A DNA stretch of 64,000 bases from Cohnella laeviribosi DSM 21336 (GTDB lineage: Bacteria; Bacillota; Bacilli; Paenibacillales; Paenibacillaceae). The stretch is taken from NCBI RefSeq assembly GCF_000378425.1, contig NZ_KB899810.1, positions 169,688 through 233,687 of the forward strand. Direction: 5' to 3'. Shown here piece after piece: positions 52,203-61,941 of this stretch. The notes below the pieces were generated by a model. The model was not told the origin of the DNA and made no database searches. It was given only the letters and a program-made list of their open reading frames with translations. The position numbers and the translations under genes are program-made. Numbering within the stretch: the stretch's first letter is position 1; the number at the start of each line of letters is the position of its first letter.

Positions 52203-53552
52203 ATGAATCAAGATACAGCCGTAACGCCTGCGGAACCGCAGGGCTGGCGGAGAGCGGGGAGACGCCCTTCGCTGCCCGAAGCCTACCGCTCGCTGAAAAT
52301 TCCGAAGCACGCTTCGCGGTTCCGCAAATTTCTCGCTTTCGTCGGCCCCGGATACATGGTCGCCGTCGGATATATGGACCCCGGCAACTGGGCCACCGAT
52401 ATTGCCGGCGGTTCGCAGTTCGGTTACGCGCTGCTTTCGGTCATTCTGCTCAGCAATCTGATGGCGGTCGTGCTTCAGGCGCTGGCAGGCAAGCTCGGCA
52501 TCGTCACGGGACGCGACCTGGCGCAAGCGTGCAGGGACCATTACAGCAAGCCGGTCAATTACGCCCTGTGGTTTTTGTGCGAGCTCGCCATCGCCGCCTG
52601 CGATCTGGCCGAAGTGATCGGCGCGGCGATCGCCCTCAACCTGCTGTTCGGAATTCCGCTTGTCTACGGCGTTATTCTGACGGCCATCGATGTGCTGCTC
52701 ATTCTCTTTTTGCAGAACAAAGGCTTCCGCTATCTGGAATCGTTCGTCATCGCGCTGATTTGCGTCATCGCGCTGTGCTTCGGGGCCGAGCTCTTTCTGT
52801 CCCAACCGGCGATCGGCGAAGTGATGAAGGGATTTGTGCCGACCCAAGAAATCGTGACCGATCCGTCCATGCTGTACATTGCGATCGCGATTTTGGGAGC
52901 GACGGTCATGCCGCATAATCTGTATTTGCATTCGTCCATCGTGCAGACGCGCCAGTTCGATCAGACCGAAACGGGCAAGCGGCAGGCAATCCGCTTCGCC
53001 ACGCTCGATTCGACGATCGCCCTGTTTTTCGCCCTGTTCATCAACGCGGCGATCCTGATCGTGGCCGGCGCCGCGTTCCACACGACGGGGCACGCCGAAG
53101 TGGAGGATATCGGCGAAGCGTATCATCTGCTGGCGCCGCTGCTTGGCACCGGACTTGCTTCGGTCTTGTTCGGAGTGGCTTTGCTGGCATCGGGGCAAAA
53201 TTCCACCCTGACAGGCACGCTTGCGGGACAAATCGTCATGGAAGGGTTCCTGAACCTCCGCATGCCGGCCTGGCTGCGGCGGCTGATAACCCGGCTCATC
53301 GCCATCGTGCCGGCCGTCATCGTCACCGCCCTTTACGGGGAAAAGGGCACGACCGACCTGCTCATTTTGAGCCAAGTGATTCTTTCCTTGCAGCTGTCGT
53401 TCGCCGTCGTCCCGCTCGTCCAATTTACGTCCAGCAAAAAGAAAATGGGCGCGTTCGCCAACCGTCCGTGGCTGGCTGCGGTCGCGTGGACGATTACCGT
53501 CCTTATTGTCGCGCTTAACGGCTACTTGCTGGTTGAGACGATCTTGGGCTGA
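52203..53552 (+). CDS. mntH: Nramp-family divalent metal (Mn2+) transporter
   Basis: Proton-driven manganese/iron importer. 449 residues with 11 predicted membrane segments. Signature motifs: [16 protein letters not shown] in the first segment (Asp-Pro-Gly-Asn metal site) and [17 protein letters not shown] in the sixth (Met-Pro-His). Long hydrophilic N-terminus of about 45 residues. ATG with AGAGGTG 8 bases upstream; a terminator follows. Divergent from the giant repeat gene. Confidence 0.93.
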   Translation: MNQDTAVTPAEPQGWRRAGRRPSLPEAYRSLKIPKHASRFRKFLAFVGPGYMVAVGYMDPGNWATDIAGGSQFGYALLSVILLSNLMAVVLQALAGKLGIVTGRDLAQACRDHYSKPVNYALWFLCELAIAACDLAEVIGAAIALNLLFGIPLVYGVILTAIDVLLILFLQNKGFRYLESFVIALICVIALCFGAELFLSQPAIGEVMKGFVPTQEIVTDPSMLYIAIAILGATVMPHNLYLHSSIVQTRQFDQTETGKRQAIRFATLDSTIALFFALFINAAILIVAGAAFHTTGHAEVEDIGEAYHLLAPLLGTGLASVLFGVALLASGQNSTLTGTLAGQIVMEGFLNLRMPAWLRRLITRLIAIVPAVIVTALYGEKGTTDLLILSQVILSLQLSFAVVPLVQFTSSKKKMGAFANRPWLAAVAWTITVLIVALNGYLLVETILG

Positions 53553-53575
53553 CCGCCGCGCTCCGGCACAAAACA

Positions 53576-53600
53576 GGGCCTGCTCCGGCAGGCCCTTTTT
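53576..53600 (+). terminator. Intrinsic terminator after mntH
   Basis: GGGCCTGC, TCCG loop, GCAGGCCC, then T5. Perfect 8-bp stem 24 bases after the mntH stop; also near the convergent glycosyltransferase stop. Confidence 0.9.
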
Positions 53601-53604
53601 GCGT

Positions 53605-54750
53605 TCAAGGACGATGCTGCGCCACGATCCCCGCTTCCTCGAGCCATCTTTGCGCCGTGTGCGCCCAGGTGAACCGGGACAGCGCCCTTTCCCGTCCCAT
53701 GCGGCCCATCCTTTCCCGCAGAGGGTCGTCCCGCAGCAATTGGGACAGGCGATCGGCAAGGCCCTGCGTCAAATGTTCCCGCTCGACGAGAAAGCCGGTT
53801 ACGCCGTCCTCGACGATTTCGACGATTCCGCCCGACCGCGCGGCGACGACGGGAACTCCGGAAGCCATCGCTTCAACGTTGACCAGGCCGAACGCTTCCC
53901 GCTCGTCCGAAGGCACGGCGGCCGCATGCGCCATGGCGAACCAACCGGGGATTTCGAGATGGGAGACGTAAGGCTGAAAATGAACGTGCTTGGCAAAGGG
54001 CTTCGCCATTTTGTGCAGCCGTTTGACGTATGGGGTGCGGTAAGAGGACCCGTAAAAGGCGCTGCCTACAATGACGAGCAGCACGTTCGGCACGTCCCGG
54101 ATCAGCCTCGGCATGGCGGCGAGCAGATGGTGGACGCCCTTGCGCGGAATGAGCCGCCCGACATACATGACGATGCGCCTGTCTCCCCAGCCGCGTCTGT
54201 GCCGTTCCGCATCCGGGTCCAGGACGCCGAACCGGTCCGTCTCCACCCCGAGATGATTGACGCGGATTTTATCCGCCGTTTCGGGCGCCCTGGCTCTTAC
54301 TTGGGATGCAAGGTATTCGCTGTTGACCAGAATCCGGTCGGCCATGCGCAGGCACGCCCTCGTCATTTTCGGCCCGAGATAAGGGGGGGAAATAAACGTC
54401 GTCGAATGCAAGCTGAGCCAGATTCGCGCGCCGGGCATGCGCCGCCGGATCTTGCGGACCAGCAGCGGACGGTTCTCCACCTGGATGATGTCCGGACGGT
54501 ACGCGGCGAGGCTGCGGAGCACGCGTTCGGCATAGGCGGACTTGTCCGCGGCCGGATAGCGGATGCAGTCCGCTCCGTTCCAACGCTCCCGCTTCGGCAG
54601 CCCCCGGGCGGTGCGGCCGTAAATGCGGGCTTCGACGGAAGAGGCGAGCAGCGGAACGACCTTTTCCACCACCCGTTCGACCGGTCCGCCCCGCGGCGAA
54701 GGCACGGCATAGGCTCCCGGGGTGACAAATGCAACTTTCAGAATCTCCAT
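53605..54750 (-). CDS. Glycosyltransferase family 4 (CotSA-like)
   Basis: About 381 residues. GT-B fold: N-terminal VAFVTPGAYAVPSPRGGPVE with the Gly-rich loop, middle ILVNSEYLASQVRA, C-terminal IVMYVGRLIPRKGVHHLLAA near 190 and the donor-binding DEREAFGLVNVEAMASGVPVV near 285. Similar enzymes (CotSA type) modify the spore coat in Bacillus. It is outside the main spore-surface run. The ATG at 54750 has GGGAGGGG only 2-3 bases upstream, so an earlier start (to 54804) or a later non-ATG start remains possible. Confidence 0.82.
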   Translation of the reverse strand: MEILKVAFVTPGAYAVPSPRGGPVERVVEKVVPLLASSVEARIYGRTARGLPKRERWNGADCIRYPAADKSAYAERVLRSLAAYRPDIIQVENRPLLVRKIRRRMPGARIWLSLHSTTFISPPYLGPKMTRACLRMADRILVNSEYLASQVRARAPETADKIRVNHLGVETDRFGVLDPDAERHRRGWGDRRIVMYVGRLIPRKGVHHLLAAMPRLIRDVPNVLLVIVGSAFYGSSYRTPYVKRLHKMAKPFAKHVHFQPYVSHLEIPGWFAMAHAAAVPSDEREAFGLVNVEAMASGVPVVAARSGGIVEIVEDGVTGFLVEREHLTQGLADRLSQLLRDDPLRERMGRMGRERALSRFTWAHTAQRWLEEAGIVAQHRP

Positions 54751-54942
54751 CCCCTCCCTCGCTTCGGTTATTGGACGCCGCAAACGGGGAAAAAAGCAGC
54801 CCAACCGGGCGCTTGTCCATTCGGCGGACGCTTTTTGAGTTGATCTTTGCAGAGCGATGTGTCACACTAAAATGCGCGGCGAACGCTTTGCTGCGTGATT
54901 CGAAACGCCGCCAATACCAAGGCAAAAGGAGTGGCCGGACGA

Positions 54943-55752
54943 ATGGACCGTTGGCTGCTGCGCACCATGACAGAACTTACATCGCGCAAATTCGTCTCCC
55001 GCCTGACGGGACGGTTCGCCAAGTCCTCTTTCAGCCGCCGCCTGATCCCCCGGTTTGTCGCCATGTACGGAATTGCGGTTGAAGAAGCGGAAAAAAAGCT
55101 GGAGGAATACGGCTCGCTGAACGAATTTTTCACCCGCCGTCTGAAGCCGGGAAGCCGGCCCGTCGACGGAAACGCCGAAGCGCTCGTCAGTCCGGTCGAT
55201 GCGCGGGTCACCGCGTGCGGTTCCGTCTCCAAAGGCATGCTGCTCGAGGTCAAAGGCCAGACCTACACGTTGGATGAGCTGTTGAACGGTTCTCCCCGAA
55301 CTTCATTATATGAAAACGGGCGGTTTTGGGTGCTTTACTTGAGTCCCAAAGATTATCACCGGATTCACGCCCCCTGCGACGGCACGATTGCCGAAAGCGA
55401 GCATATCCCGGGGCGGGTGTACCCCGTCAACGAATTCGGCCTTACGTCGATGCGCCGCGTGCTGTCCCGCAACGAAAGGCTTGTCACCTATATCCGCCAC
55501 GACGCAGGCGAGATTGCCGTCGTCAAGGTCGGGGCGCTTAACGTCAGCAGCATTCAATATGTGTCGCCCAAGCCCAAAACGCTGGACCGGGGCCAGGAGC
55601 TGGCGTATTTCGAATTCGGCTCGACGGTCGTTTTGCTGGCCGAGAGCGGCATCTGCGACGCCCGGGAAGATCTGAAGCCCGGCGACAACGTCAAAATGGG
55701 CGAGCGGCTCGGTACGCTGGCGGGTAACCGGAAAGGGAAGGCGGAACCCTGA
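54943..55752 (+). CDS. psd: Phosphatidylserine decarboxylase
   Basis: Makes phosphatidylethanolamine from phosphatidylserine at the membrane. About 269 residues. Typical stretches: LNEFFTRRLKPGSRPVD, VSPVDARVTACG, SPKDYHRIHAPCDGTI and near residue 225 the self-cleavage site, here F-G-S-T (EFGSTVVLLAE) instead of the usual L-G-S-T. The Gly-Ser bond and following Thr are intact, so pyruvoyl formation should occur. ATG chosen at 54943 with AAGGAG 11 bases upstream. Divergent from the glycosyltransferase. Confidence 0.92.
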   Translation: MDRWLLRTMTELTSRKFVSRLTGRFAKSSFSRRLIPRFVAMYGIAVEEAEKKLEEYGSLNEFFTRRLKPGSRPVDGNAEALVSPVDARVTACGSVSKGMLLEVKGQTYTLDELLNGSPRTSLYENGRFWVLYLSPKDYHRIHAPCDGTIAESEHIPGRVYPVNEFGLTSMRRVLSRNERLVTYIRHDAGEIAVVKVGALNVSSIQYVSPKPKTLDRGQELAYFEFGSTVVLLAESGICDAREDLKPGDNVKMGERLGTLAGNRKGKAEP

Positions 55753-56032
55753 CTTGAACCGCACAAAATGGAGCTGGCTCTAAAGAAAGCAATCTGCTCC
55801 GGAGACGGCCCCCTGGCAACGCAATGAATCCGCTCAGACACCGCGCATCCGTTGGCGCTGTCGCAGACTGCAGCCAATCTTAGACCGATTTTCGGCACCG
55901 ATCTGTACCGCGCTTTTCAGGTCCGGAGAGATGATGGATTGGGGGGAATTTGCGGGTTTTCCGGAGTCCAAAACGCTTGATTGGATTGGATGATTTCCAG
56001 TGTCCCCCTAGAGCAAAACGCTTCTAGCGCAA
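55753..56032. other. Spacer between psd and the AraC gene
   Basis: About 280 bases with no gene recognised. Small hairpin CTAGAGCAAAACGCTTCTAG near 56008. Otherwise unremarkable. Confidence 0.4.
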
Positions 56033-56084
56033 AATGAACCTCCGGCCCCGCACGGTTACAGGGGTCTGGGAGGTTCATTCTTTT
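56033..56084. terminator. Bidirectional intrinsic terminator
   Basis: AATGAACCTCC and GGAGGTTCATT form a perfect 11-bp outer stem, with inner CCCC/GGGG pairs; T-rich tail on the plus strand and on the minus strand (complement of the preceding A-run). It ends the minus-strand AraC transcript and probably also plus-strand read-through from psd. Confidence 0.8.
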
Positions 56085-56120
56085 ATGCGGGGACCGGCTT
56101 CCAATCCGCGAGAGGGCCGG

Positions 56121-56906
56121 CTAACGAAGCTCGGAAGGGCTTTTTCCCGTATACTGTTTGAACTGCCTGCTGAAGAAGAAGATGTCCCGGTAGCCGAGCG
56201 TCTCCGCCACCTCCGTCACGTTCATTCCCGCATGCGTGAGCAGGTGCTGCGCCCGTTCGATGCGCATCCGGATGATATAGGATTGGACGGAAACCCCGAT
56301 GATCTCCTTGAACTTGATGGAAAAGTACCGGGACGACAAGCCGGCTCTGGCCGCCAGATCGTTCACCCGGTGCGGAAGACCCGGATGCTGCCGGATGTAG
56401 TTGGCGACTTCCCGAATGCTCTCGACCAGCTGGTTGGAAGCCTTGCGCTCCACGGGCTCCTCGCGGTCCTGGCGCAGCAGTTGGATAAGCAGCTGCTTTA
56501 AGATCAGCCGGGCCTCCTCCTCCCAGCCGAACGGCTTGACCAGGCAAACCCGCACGTATCGCGACAGCAGGTTCTCGAACTCCAGCGCGTCTTCGAGGAC
56601 GCGGTACGACTCGGGAACAAGCGTGACGGGCTCCGTGACGTCAAAATGAATATACGTGAGCACAAGCGGCTTCTGAGGGTTATGCGTCGCCGTCGGATGC
56701 TCGCCCGGCCGGAACAGGAAGCAGCTCCCTTTGCTTACCGCGTACGTCTTGCCGTTCAGCAGCACTTCTCCCTCTCCGCTCCAAACATAAAACAAATCGT
56801 AATTGGCCAGCGGCTTATCGCGTTTTTGCCATTTCCACCCCGGCTCGCACACGATCTTGGCGAAAGAAGAAAGCAGCTTGAACGATTCCGGCTTAGCGTT
56901 AAGCAT
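56121..56906 (-). CDS. AraC-family transcriptional regulator with cupin sensor
   Basis: 261 residues. N-terminal cupin-like domain (about 25-110, LFYVWSGEGEVLLNGKTYAV and FRPGEHPTATHNPQKP) that usually binds a sugar, then a C-terminal double helix-turn-helix (VNDLAARAGLSSRYFSIKFKE and VTEVAETLGYRDIFFFSRQF, ending GKSPSELR). ATG with AAGGAGG 8 bases upstream. No target gene adjoins it: the upstream flank is a 600-base stretch without a clear gene. Confidence 0.9.
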   Translation of the reverse strand: MLNAKPESFKLLSSFAKIVCEPGWKWQKRDKPLANYDLFYVWSGEGEVLLNGKTYAVSKGSCFLFRPGEHPTATHNPQKPLVLTYIHFDVTEPVTLVPESYRVLEDALEFENLLSRYVRVCLVKPFGWEEEARLILKQLLIQLLRQDREEPVERKASNQLVESIREVANYIRQHPGLPHRVNDLAARAGLSSRYFSIKFKEIIGVSVQSYIIRMRIERAQHLLTHAGMNVTEVAETLGYRDIFFFSRQFKQYTGKSPSELR

Positions 56907-57515
56907 GAACGGTTCCTCCTTGTTTCCTTGCGGGCGAGCAGCCCGAGCGATTCGGCGATGCCCCGAATGCGGGCTAAACCCCGGCGGATTTCCGCTTCTT
57001 CCAGGTGAGCGAATCCGGACAGCGCCGACGGAAGGACGGCTTGTCCCGCGGCGAAGCAGGTCGCGCCGTCGCCCCATTCGGCGCCGTGCCGCCTGCCGTG
57101 TCGTACAACAGGATGTAGGTTTCCCGGTTTCCCCTCCGTTACGCGTACGCAAGCAAGCCATCACCGGACGGAAAGGAGCGGCCGGGATCGGCGCCGCAAA
57201 ATGCCTTCTGCGATGCGGCCGCGGCTTCGATCCATGCCGGCACCGCCGCCCGCAAGGCGGCTGGAATCTCACCGCTTGCTCCCGCAATTGGACATCGCTT
57301 TTTCCGCACGGGATTGGGACTATTGTTTTCAATGTAGTTGGGTTCTTTTTATTTGTCAATAAAACGCGCCGGACGCGAACCCCTTGCCGATTTCGCCCAC
57401 TTTTTTCCCCGGAAATGACTGCGATCGGTGACGCTCCCCTCTCAATGGTGTATAATAACTGCGAACGTATGGCGATGACGAAACGCCGAACACGATTTGT
57501 GGAAGGAAGGACGTT
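56907..57515. other. 609-base stretch without a supported gene
   Basis: Open frames exist on both strands but none has a ribosome site or recognisable product. On the minus strand next to the AraC gene a frame reads EEAEIRRGLARIRGIAESLG, which looks helical and may be the remnant of a lost gene. Contains the promoter of the aminotransferase gene at its right end. Confidence 0.4.
57428..57456 (+). promoter_or_regulatory. SigA promoter of the aminotransferase gene
   Basis: GTGACG, 17 bases, TATAAT preceded by TG. Perfect -10; start near 57463. Confidence 0.65.
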
Positions 57516-58829
57516 ATGAACCCCCTCGCACAGCAGTTGAACGAGACGATCGAGCGGGAGCAGCCGCGTTATGCCGAAATGCTCTCGGGGTTAGGCAAGG
57601 CGATTTATTTTCCGAAAGTCGGCATTTTAAGCCAATCCGCGGAAGCGAAGCAAAAGGCGAAAACCTACAACGCCACCATCGGCATCGCAACGGAAAACGG
57701 CAAGCCGATGCACCTTAAGGTGATCCAGGACAAACTGTCCGCTTACGATCCGAAGGACATTTACGAATATGCGCCTCCGGCGGGCAAGCCGGAGCTTAGG
57801 ACCGTATGGCGCGATAAAATGCTTAAGGAAAATCCGTCGATCGCAGGCAAGACGATCAGTCTTCCGATCGCCACCAACGCGCTGACGCACGGTCTCAGCA
57901 TCGTGGCGGACCTGTTCGCCGACGCGGGCGACGCGGTCATTTTGCCGGATAAAAACTGGGAAAACTACGAGCTGACGTTCGGCGTTCGCAGGGGCGCCGT
58001 CATGGTCGAATACCCGCTTTACGACAAGGACAACCGCTTCAACGCGGCCGGCCTCCGCGACGCGCTGCTTGCGCAGAAGGACAAAGGGAAGGCCATCGTC
58101 CTGCTGAACTTCCCGAACAATCCGACCGGGTACACGCCGGGAACGGAAGAATGCGAAGCGATCGTCGCTGCCATCAAGGATGCGGCCGATGCGGGCATCA
58201 ACGTCGTGGCGGTCACCGACGATGCGTACTTCGGCCTGTTCTTCGAGGACTCCGTGCATGAATCGCTGTTCGGACGGCTGTGCGGATTGCACGAACGCGT
58301 ACTTCCGATCAAAGTCGACGGAGCGACGAAAGAGGAATACGTGTGGGGATTCCGCGTCGGCTTCATTACGTACGGCGGTTCGTCGGAAGCCGCTTTGGCG
58401 GCGCTGGAGCAAAAGACGCTCGGCATCATCCGCGCCACCATCTCGAGCGGCCCTCATCCTTCGCAGACGTTTGTGCTGGATGCGCTGAAGTCGCCCGACT
58501 TCGAAGCCCAGAAAGCGGAGAAATTCGCGATCATGAAAAGGCGCGCCAACAAGGTGAAGCAGCTTCTGGACAGCGGCAAATACGGCGCCGAGTGGACGTA
58601 TTATCCGTTCAATTCGGGTTACTTCATGTGCCTGAAGCTGCTTACGGCCGACGCCGAGGCGGTGCGCCAGCGGTTGCTCGACCAGTATCAGGTGGGCACG
58701 ATCGCGCTTGGCCCGACCGATTTGCGCGTCGCCTTCTCCTGCATCGAGGAGCCGTATCTTGAAGATTTGTTCGACCGCATTTATCAAGCGGTGCTGGATG
58801 TCAAAGCCGGGGCAGCCAGCCGCACGTAA
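57516..58829 (+). CDS. PLP-dependent aminotransferase, fold type I (aspartate aminotransferase-like)
   Basis: 437 residues. Aminotransferase class I/II pattern: ATNALTHGLSIVADLFADAG (cofactor phosphate region), NFPNNPTGYTPG near 193, TDDAYFGLFFED near 228, the PLP lysine in KVDGATKEEYVWGFRVGF near 275 and LRVAFSCIEEPYLEDL at the end. Substrates cannot be told; the family includes tyrosine/aspartate-type enzymes. Monocistronic: own promoter, GGAAGGA ribosome site and a strong terminator. Confidence 0.85.
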   Translation: MNPLAQQLNETIEREQPRYAEMLSGLGKAIYFPKVGILSQSAEAKQKAKTYNATIGIATENGKPMHLKVIQDKLSAYDPKDIYEYAPPAGKPELRTVWRDKMLKENPSIAGKTISLPIATNALTHGLSIVADLFADAGDAVILPDKNWENYELTFGVRRGAVMVEYPLYDKDNRFNAAGLRDALLAQKDKGKAIVLLNFPNNPTGYTPGTEECEAIVAAIKDAADAGINVVAVTDDAYFGLFFEDSVHESLFGRLCGLHERVLPIKVDGATKEEYVWGFRVGFITYGGSSEAALAALEQKTLGIIRATISSGPHPSQTFVLDALKSPDFEAQKAEKFAIMKRRANKVKQLLDSGKYGAEWTYYPFNSGYFMCLKLLTADAEAVRQRLLDQYQVGTIALGPTDLRVAFSCIEEPYLEDLFDRIYQAVLDVKAGAASRT

Positions 58830-58840
58830 TATGGACGGCA

Positions 58841-58875
58841 AAGCCGCCGCGCGATAGTAGCGCGGCGGCTTTTTT
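58841..58875 (+). terminator. Intrinsic terminator after the aminotransferase
   Basis: AAGCCGCCGCGC and GCGCGGCGGCTT form a perfect 12-bp stem with a 7-base loop, followed by T6. Confidence 0.92.
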
Positions 58876-59019
58876 AGGTCCTGACCTGTTTTGGCATGGG
58901 TATAGCGGGCATACGTTCTGTTCGCGTGGGCGCAGGCAAGCGCGGAACGGCCCGTCGGCCGTCCTTCTTGCCATGACGGGGTTTTGGTCCCCGCATCTAT
59001 TCCGCATTCCGCGCCTTCG

Positions 59020-60276
59020 CTAGTCTTCATCGTCCTCGGCATCCGGGCGGGCGATCCGCCGCGGCAGCAGCCAGCCCGTCCACAGCAGCCCCGCGGCCAG
59101 CGCGACGGCCCACATCCCGAACGAGAACGGCCGGGCCGCAAGCGCGGAAGCAAGCCAGAGCCAAACGCAGGAAACGACGCCGGCCGCGCGGGCGACGGAA
59201 GCCGCGCCGGTCCGGCGCTTGTCCGCGGGCAGCGGCACGGTCGCCGCATGCTCGGCGAAACGCACCCTGCCGAGCTCGGTCAGCTGCAAGCCTCCCGCTG
59301 CGACACCGACCGCGAACACGATAAGATCAACGATCGGCCGGGAGGCGAACAAGGCGATGGCCGCCATCAGGACGTTCCAGCGCCAGAAGGCGCCGAACGT
59401 CTCGCCGCGCAGCAGCGTCTTGGCGTACAGATAGCGCCATGCGTATTCGCTGCGCCGCGGCAGCATGTCCGCCGTCCACGCCGCCCACGGTCGCTTGGCC
59501 GGACGCGACGCCTCCGTTCTCACCTCGACGAACCAGCCCAGAAACCGCATCCACCGCCGGCGCGCCGCTCCTTCTTCCGCAATCAGCGCATTCCATGGCA
59601 GCTTATGCCGCTGCGGCAGACGGACGAGGACCAGGAGCAGCGCGGCGCCAAGCGCCGCGAACGCCGCCGCGGGCCAGAACGGCTTGAGCAGCAAAGCAGC
59701 CGCAATCGCGGCATTGGCCGCAAAGCGGATCAGGCGGAGCAGCCGCCGAAGGAAGACGGCGGCGACTCTGCGCTCCTCCCACGCCGTCCAGGCGTTCCAC
59801 GCGCCAAGCAGGACGAACGCCAGTCCGGCTCCCCACAGCGGCCTCGCGTCGGCCACGGCTGCGGTTTCGGGCGCCCGCACGTACAACGGCGCAAACGCGG
59901 CGAACGCGGCCAGCATCCGCAGGCCGGACGCGACGGCCGCTTTCCGGACCTGCGGCCGGATGACCGCGTCCAGCAAATCCCTTTCCAGCGGCAGCAGGAA
60001 GACCGTGTCCGAAGGCAGCAAATAGGTGCGCAGTGGAGTATAGAAGGCGGCCAGCGTCAAAGCGGCAACGCCGACGGCCGCGGCGGGCCAATCGGCGGGC
60101 ATGTCCGACAGCAAACGGACATATCCCGAAACGATGGCGATGGCCAGCGCAGCAAACGCAAGTCCGCCGCTTTGGAGCACATACCGAAAATAAGGAACGA
60201 TTTCGTTGCGGAAAGCGGCTGCCCGTCCGGCCCGAAGGGCCAGCAATTCCGAACGGGAACGACGCCCTTCACTCAC
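59020..60276 (-). CDS. ecsB: ABC transporter permease EcsB
   Basis: 418 residues. Hydrophobic membrane protein with about eight segments; the N-terminal RSELLALRAGRAAAFRNEIVPYFRYV is typical of EcsB. With EcsA it forms an exporter that in B. subtilis affects secretion, competence and regulated intramembrane proteolysis (RasP function). GTG start overlaps the end of ecsA by 8 bases; AAGGGGG upstream. The coding sequence is very GC- and Ala/Arg-rich. Confidence 0.85.
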   Translation of the reverse strand: MSEGRRSRSELLALRAGRAAAFRNEIVPYFRYVLQSGGLAFAALAIAIVSGYVRLLSDMPADWPAAAVGVAALTLAAFYTPLRTYLLPSDTVFLLPLERDLLDAVIRPQVRKAAVASGLRMLAAFAAFAPLYVRAPETAAVADARPLWGAGLAFVLLGAWNAWTAWEERRVAAVFLRRLLRLIRFAANAAIAAALLLKPFWPAAAFAALGAALLLVLVRLPQRHKLPWNALIAEEGAARRRWMRFLGWFVEVRTEASRPAKRPWAAWTADMLPRRSEYAWRYLYAKTLLRGETFGAFWRWNVLMAAIALFASRPIVDLIVFAVGVAAGGLQLTELGRVRFAEHAATVPLPADKRRTGAASVARAAGVVSCVWLWLASALAARPFSFGMWAVALAAGLLWTGWLLPRRIARPDAEDDED

Positions 60277-61024
60277 CGGGCTTGCCCCCTTCTTCGGCCG
60301 CCAGCACCAGCTTTTCGAACGCGTCGTCCAGCGTATCGGCGCCGCCTGCCGCCTTTACCGCCTCGGGCGTTCCCTTCGCGATAATGCGTCCTTGATGCAG
60401 CACGACGAGCCGGTCGGCCCGGCGTTCCAGCGCAGGCAGAATATGCGAGCTGAGCAAAATGGCCGAACCGTTGGATTTGGCCTCATCGAGCGCGCCGACC
60501 AGCGCCCGGGTCGCCAGCGGATCGAGCCCGAGAAACGGCTCGTCGATGATGAGCAGCGAAGGCGCGGCAAGCAAAGCGTTCATGAGCATCACCTTCTGCT
60601 TCATCCCTTTGGACAGCGTGTCGGGCAGCGCGTCCATCGCCTTGTCCATGCGAAACGTAGCCGCCAGCCGCTCGATCCGCCGATCCGCTTCGTTCGGTTC
60701 CAGACGATACGCCATCGCCGTCCAGCGCAGATGTTCGGCAACCGTCAGATGGGGAAAAAGAGAAGGCTGCTCCGGTACATACGCGCAGGACGAACGATAC
60801 TTCTCCCGATCGTCCTCCAGCCGGACGCCCGATATTCGCACTTCCCCTTCGTGAGGCAGCATCAGACCCAGAATATGCTTGATCGTGGTGCTTTTGCCCG
60901 CTCCGTTCAGCCCGATCAATCCGACCAGCTCGCCCGGCTTGACGTCGAACGTTACTCCGTGCAGGACCGGCTTGCGCCGGCTGTAGCCCCCCGTTAACCG
61001 ATGAATGTCCAATGCAGGCGTCAT
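60269..61024 (-). CDS. ecsA: ABC transporter ATP-binding protein EcsA
   Basis: 251 residues. Walker A GLNGAGKST near 38-46, signature LSKGMKQK near 140 and Walker B LLIIDEPFLGLDP near 158, H-loop SSHIL near 192. Partner ATPase of EcsB. ATG at 61024 with AGGGGGAT upstream. The hot position next to ecsB with overlapping ends shows one operon. Promoter TTGTGC-N17-TATAAT directly upstream. Confidence 0.92.
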   Translation of the reverse strand: MTPALDIHRLTGGYSRRKPVLHGVTFDVKPGELVGLIGLNGAGKSTTIKHILGLMLPHEGEVRISGVRLEDDREKYRSSCAYVPEQPSLFPHLTVAEHLRWTAMAYRLEPNEADRRIERLAATFRMDKAMDALPDTLSKGMKQKVMLMNALLAAPSLLIIDEPFLGLDPLATRALVGALDEAKSNGSAILLSSHILPALERRADRLVVLHQGRIIAKGTPEAVKAAGGADTLDDAFEKLVLAAEEGGKPGE

Positions 61025-61058
61025 GCGAGATCCCCCTGGCTTCGTTTTCCATACCCGA

Positions 61059-61087
61059 ATTATACCTGAGCGAACCGGACGGCACAA
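61059..61087 (-). promoter_or_regulatory. SigA promoter of ecsAB
   Basis: TTGTGC, 17 bases, TATAAT on the minus strand; start near 61052, about 28 nt before ecsA. Confidence 0.65.
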
Positions 61088-61110
61088 AAAATCCGGCGAT
61101 TAACGCCGGA
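61086..61110 (-). terminator. Intrinsic terminator upstream of the ecs promoter
   Basis: TCCGGCG, five bases, CGCCGGA, then T6 on the minus strand. Shields ecsAB from transcription coming through the repeat region. Confidence 0.7.
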
Positions 61111-61382
61111 AGGTGCGAATCCGGGAGACTCGGGGACTCTATGAAACGACACGCGGCATAACGCGGGTGGAGGATTTCTTCGGAAGTCGCGTATAGATCA
61201 GCCTCGCGATCAAACCCTTGCGCATGGATTAATCACTTGGGTGAATCAATCTCGCAGATGTTCAAACCTGAGTATCGATCGGCAATCGCTTCAACGATCA
61301 TCCTCGGAACAATCATCCTCAACGGACCGTAGTTCCCTTAATCTTGCCAAAAACGGCCGATGTTCCGCCAGATCGGACTCAG

Positions 61383-61505
61383 GATCCGCTATTTCATCAA
61401 AATTCGTGCAAAAGTTGGGCTTTCGGGTACAATAGCGGATCTCCTGTCCGCAAAAAGGCAAAAGGCGCGGTGAAGACGAAACATAGCGGATTCTGTGTCC
61501 GCGTC
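61383..61505. repeat. AGCGGAT palindrome cluster
   Basis: GATCCGCTATT (61383) and AATAGCGGATC (61431) are an 11-bp inverted repeat. AGCGGA...TGTCCGC hairpins occur at 61434 and again at 61485. Looks like a family of small extragenic palindromes. Confidence 0.6.
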
Positions 61506-61604
61506 CATCCTTCAGCGGCAGGTTCTGCCCCCGTCCGCGCGCCTTCCGGAGCGCTTCCCGCGCCGGGCCTGGGGGAGTAGGGCGCAATCGGCATCAGCCT
61601 AGTC

Positions 61605-61835
61605 GAGTTACGGCTATATGGCGCCAAACGGGCACGTTGCCGCAACGCATCAGAGCGCAGCCGCACCGGGTTCGCGAAGTACGGCTACACGGTGCTAACA
61701 AGCGTATACATCGTGCCAAAATGCAGGCAAACCGGGCTCACGGAGTACGGCTATATGGCGCCAAACGGGCGCATTGCCTCAACGCGTCAAGGCGCAGCCG
61801 CACCGGGTTCGCGAAGTAGCCGCATGGCGTTAACG
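61605..61835. repeat. Tandem ~70-bp repeats
   Basis: Units starting with G(T)TACGGCTATATGGCGCC-like sequence at about 61608, 61678 and 61747, ending in CCGGGTTCGCGAAGT or CCGGGCTCACGGAGT; a shortened fourth follows. First and third copies are nearly identical, the second is diverged. Confidence 0.75.
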
Positions 61836-61941
61836 TGCATATCCGTATCATGCGGCCGCACTCCCGCGTGGAGAGTCCCTTGACGTCAGCGGGACACATG
61901 AATCCGGTGCCGGCGTCAGGCGGCAGGCGTTCCCGCTTCCG

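Larger units (their letters stand above)
61025..61941. other. Repeat-rich non-coding stretch between ecsA and the helicase gene
   Basis: 917 bases with the ecs promoter, a terminator, AGCGGAT palindromes and a ~70-bp tandem repeat (listed). Open frames here are repeat-derived. No gene supported. Confidence 0.6.

Noticed and set aside
56907..57359. N-terminal extension of the AraC regulator (about 150 codons)
   Set aside because: The extension is low in pattern, and the ATG at 56906 has AAGGAGG at ideal distance and begins the cupin domain.
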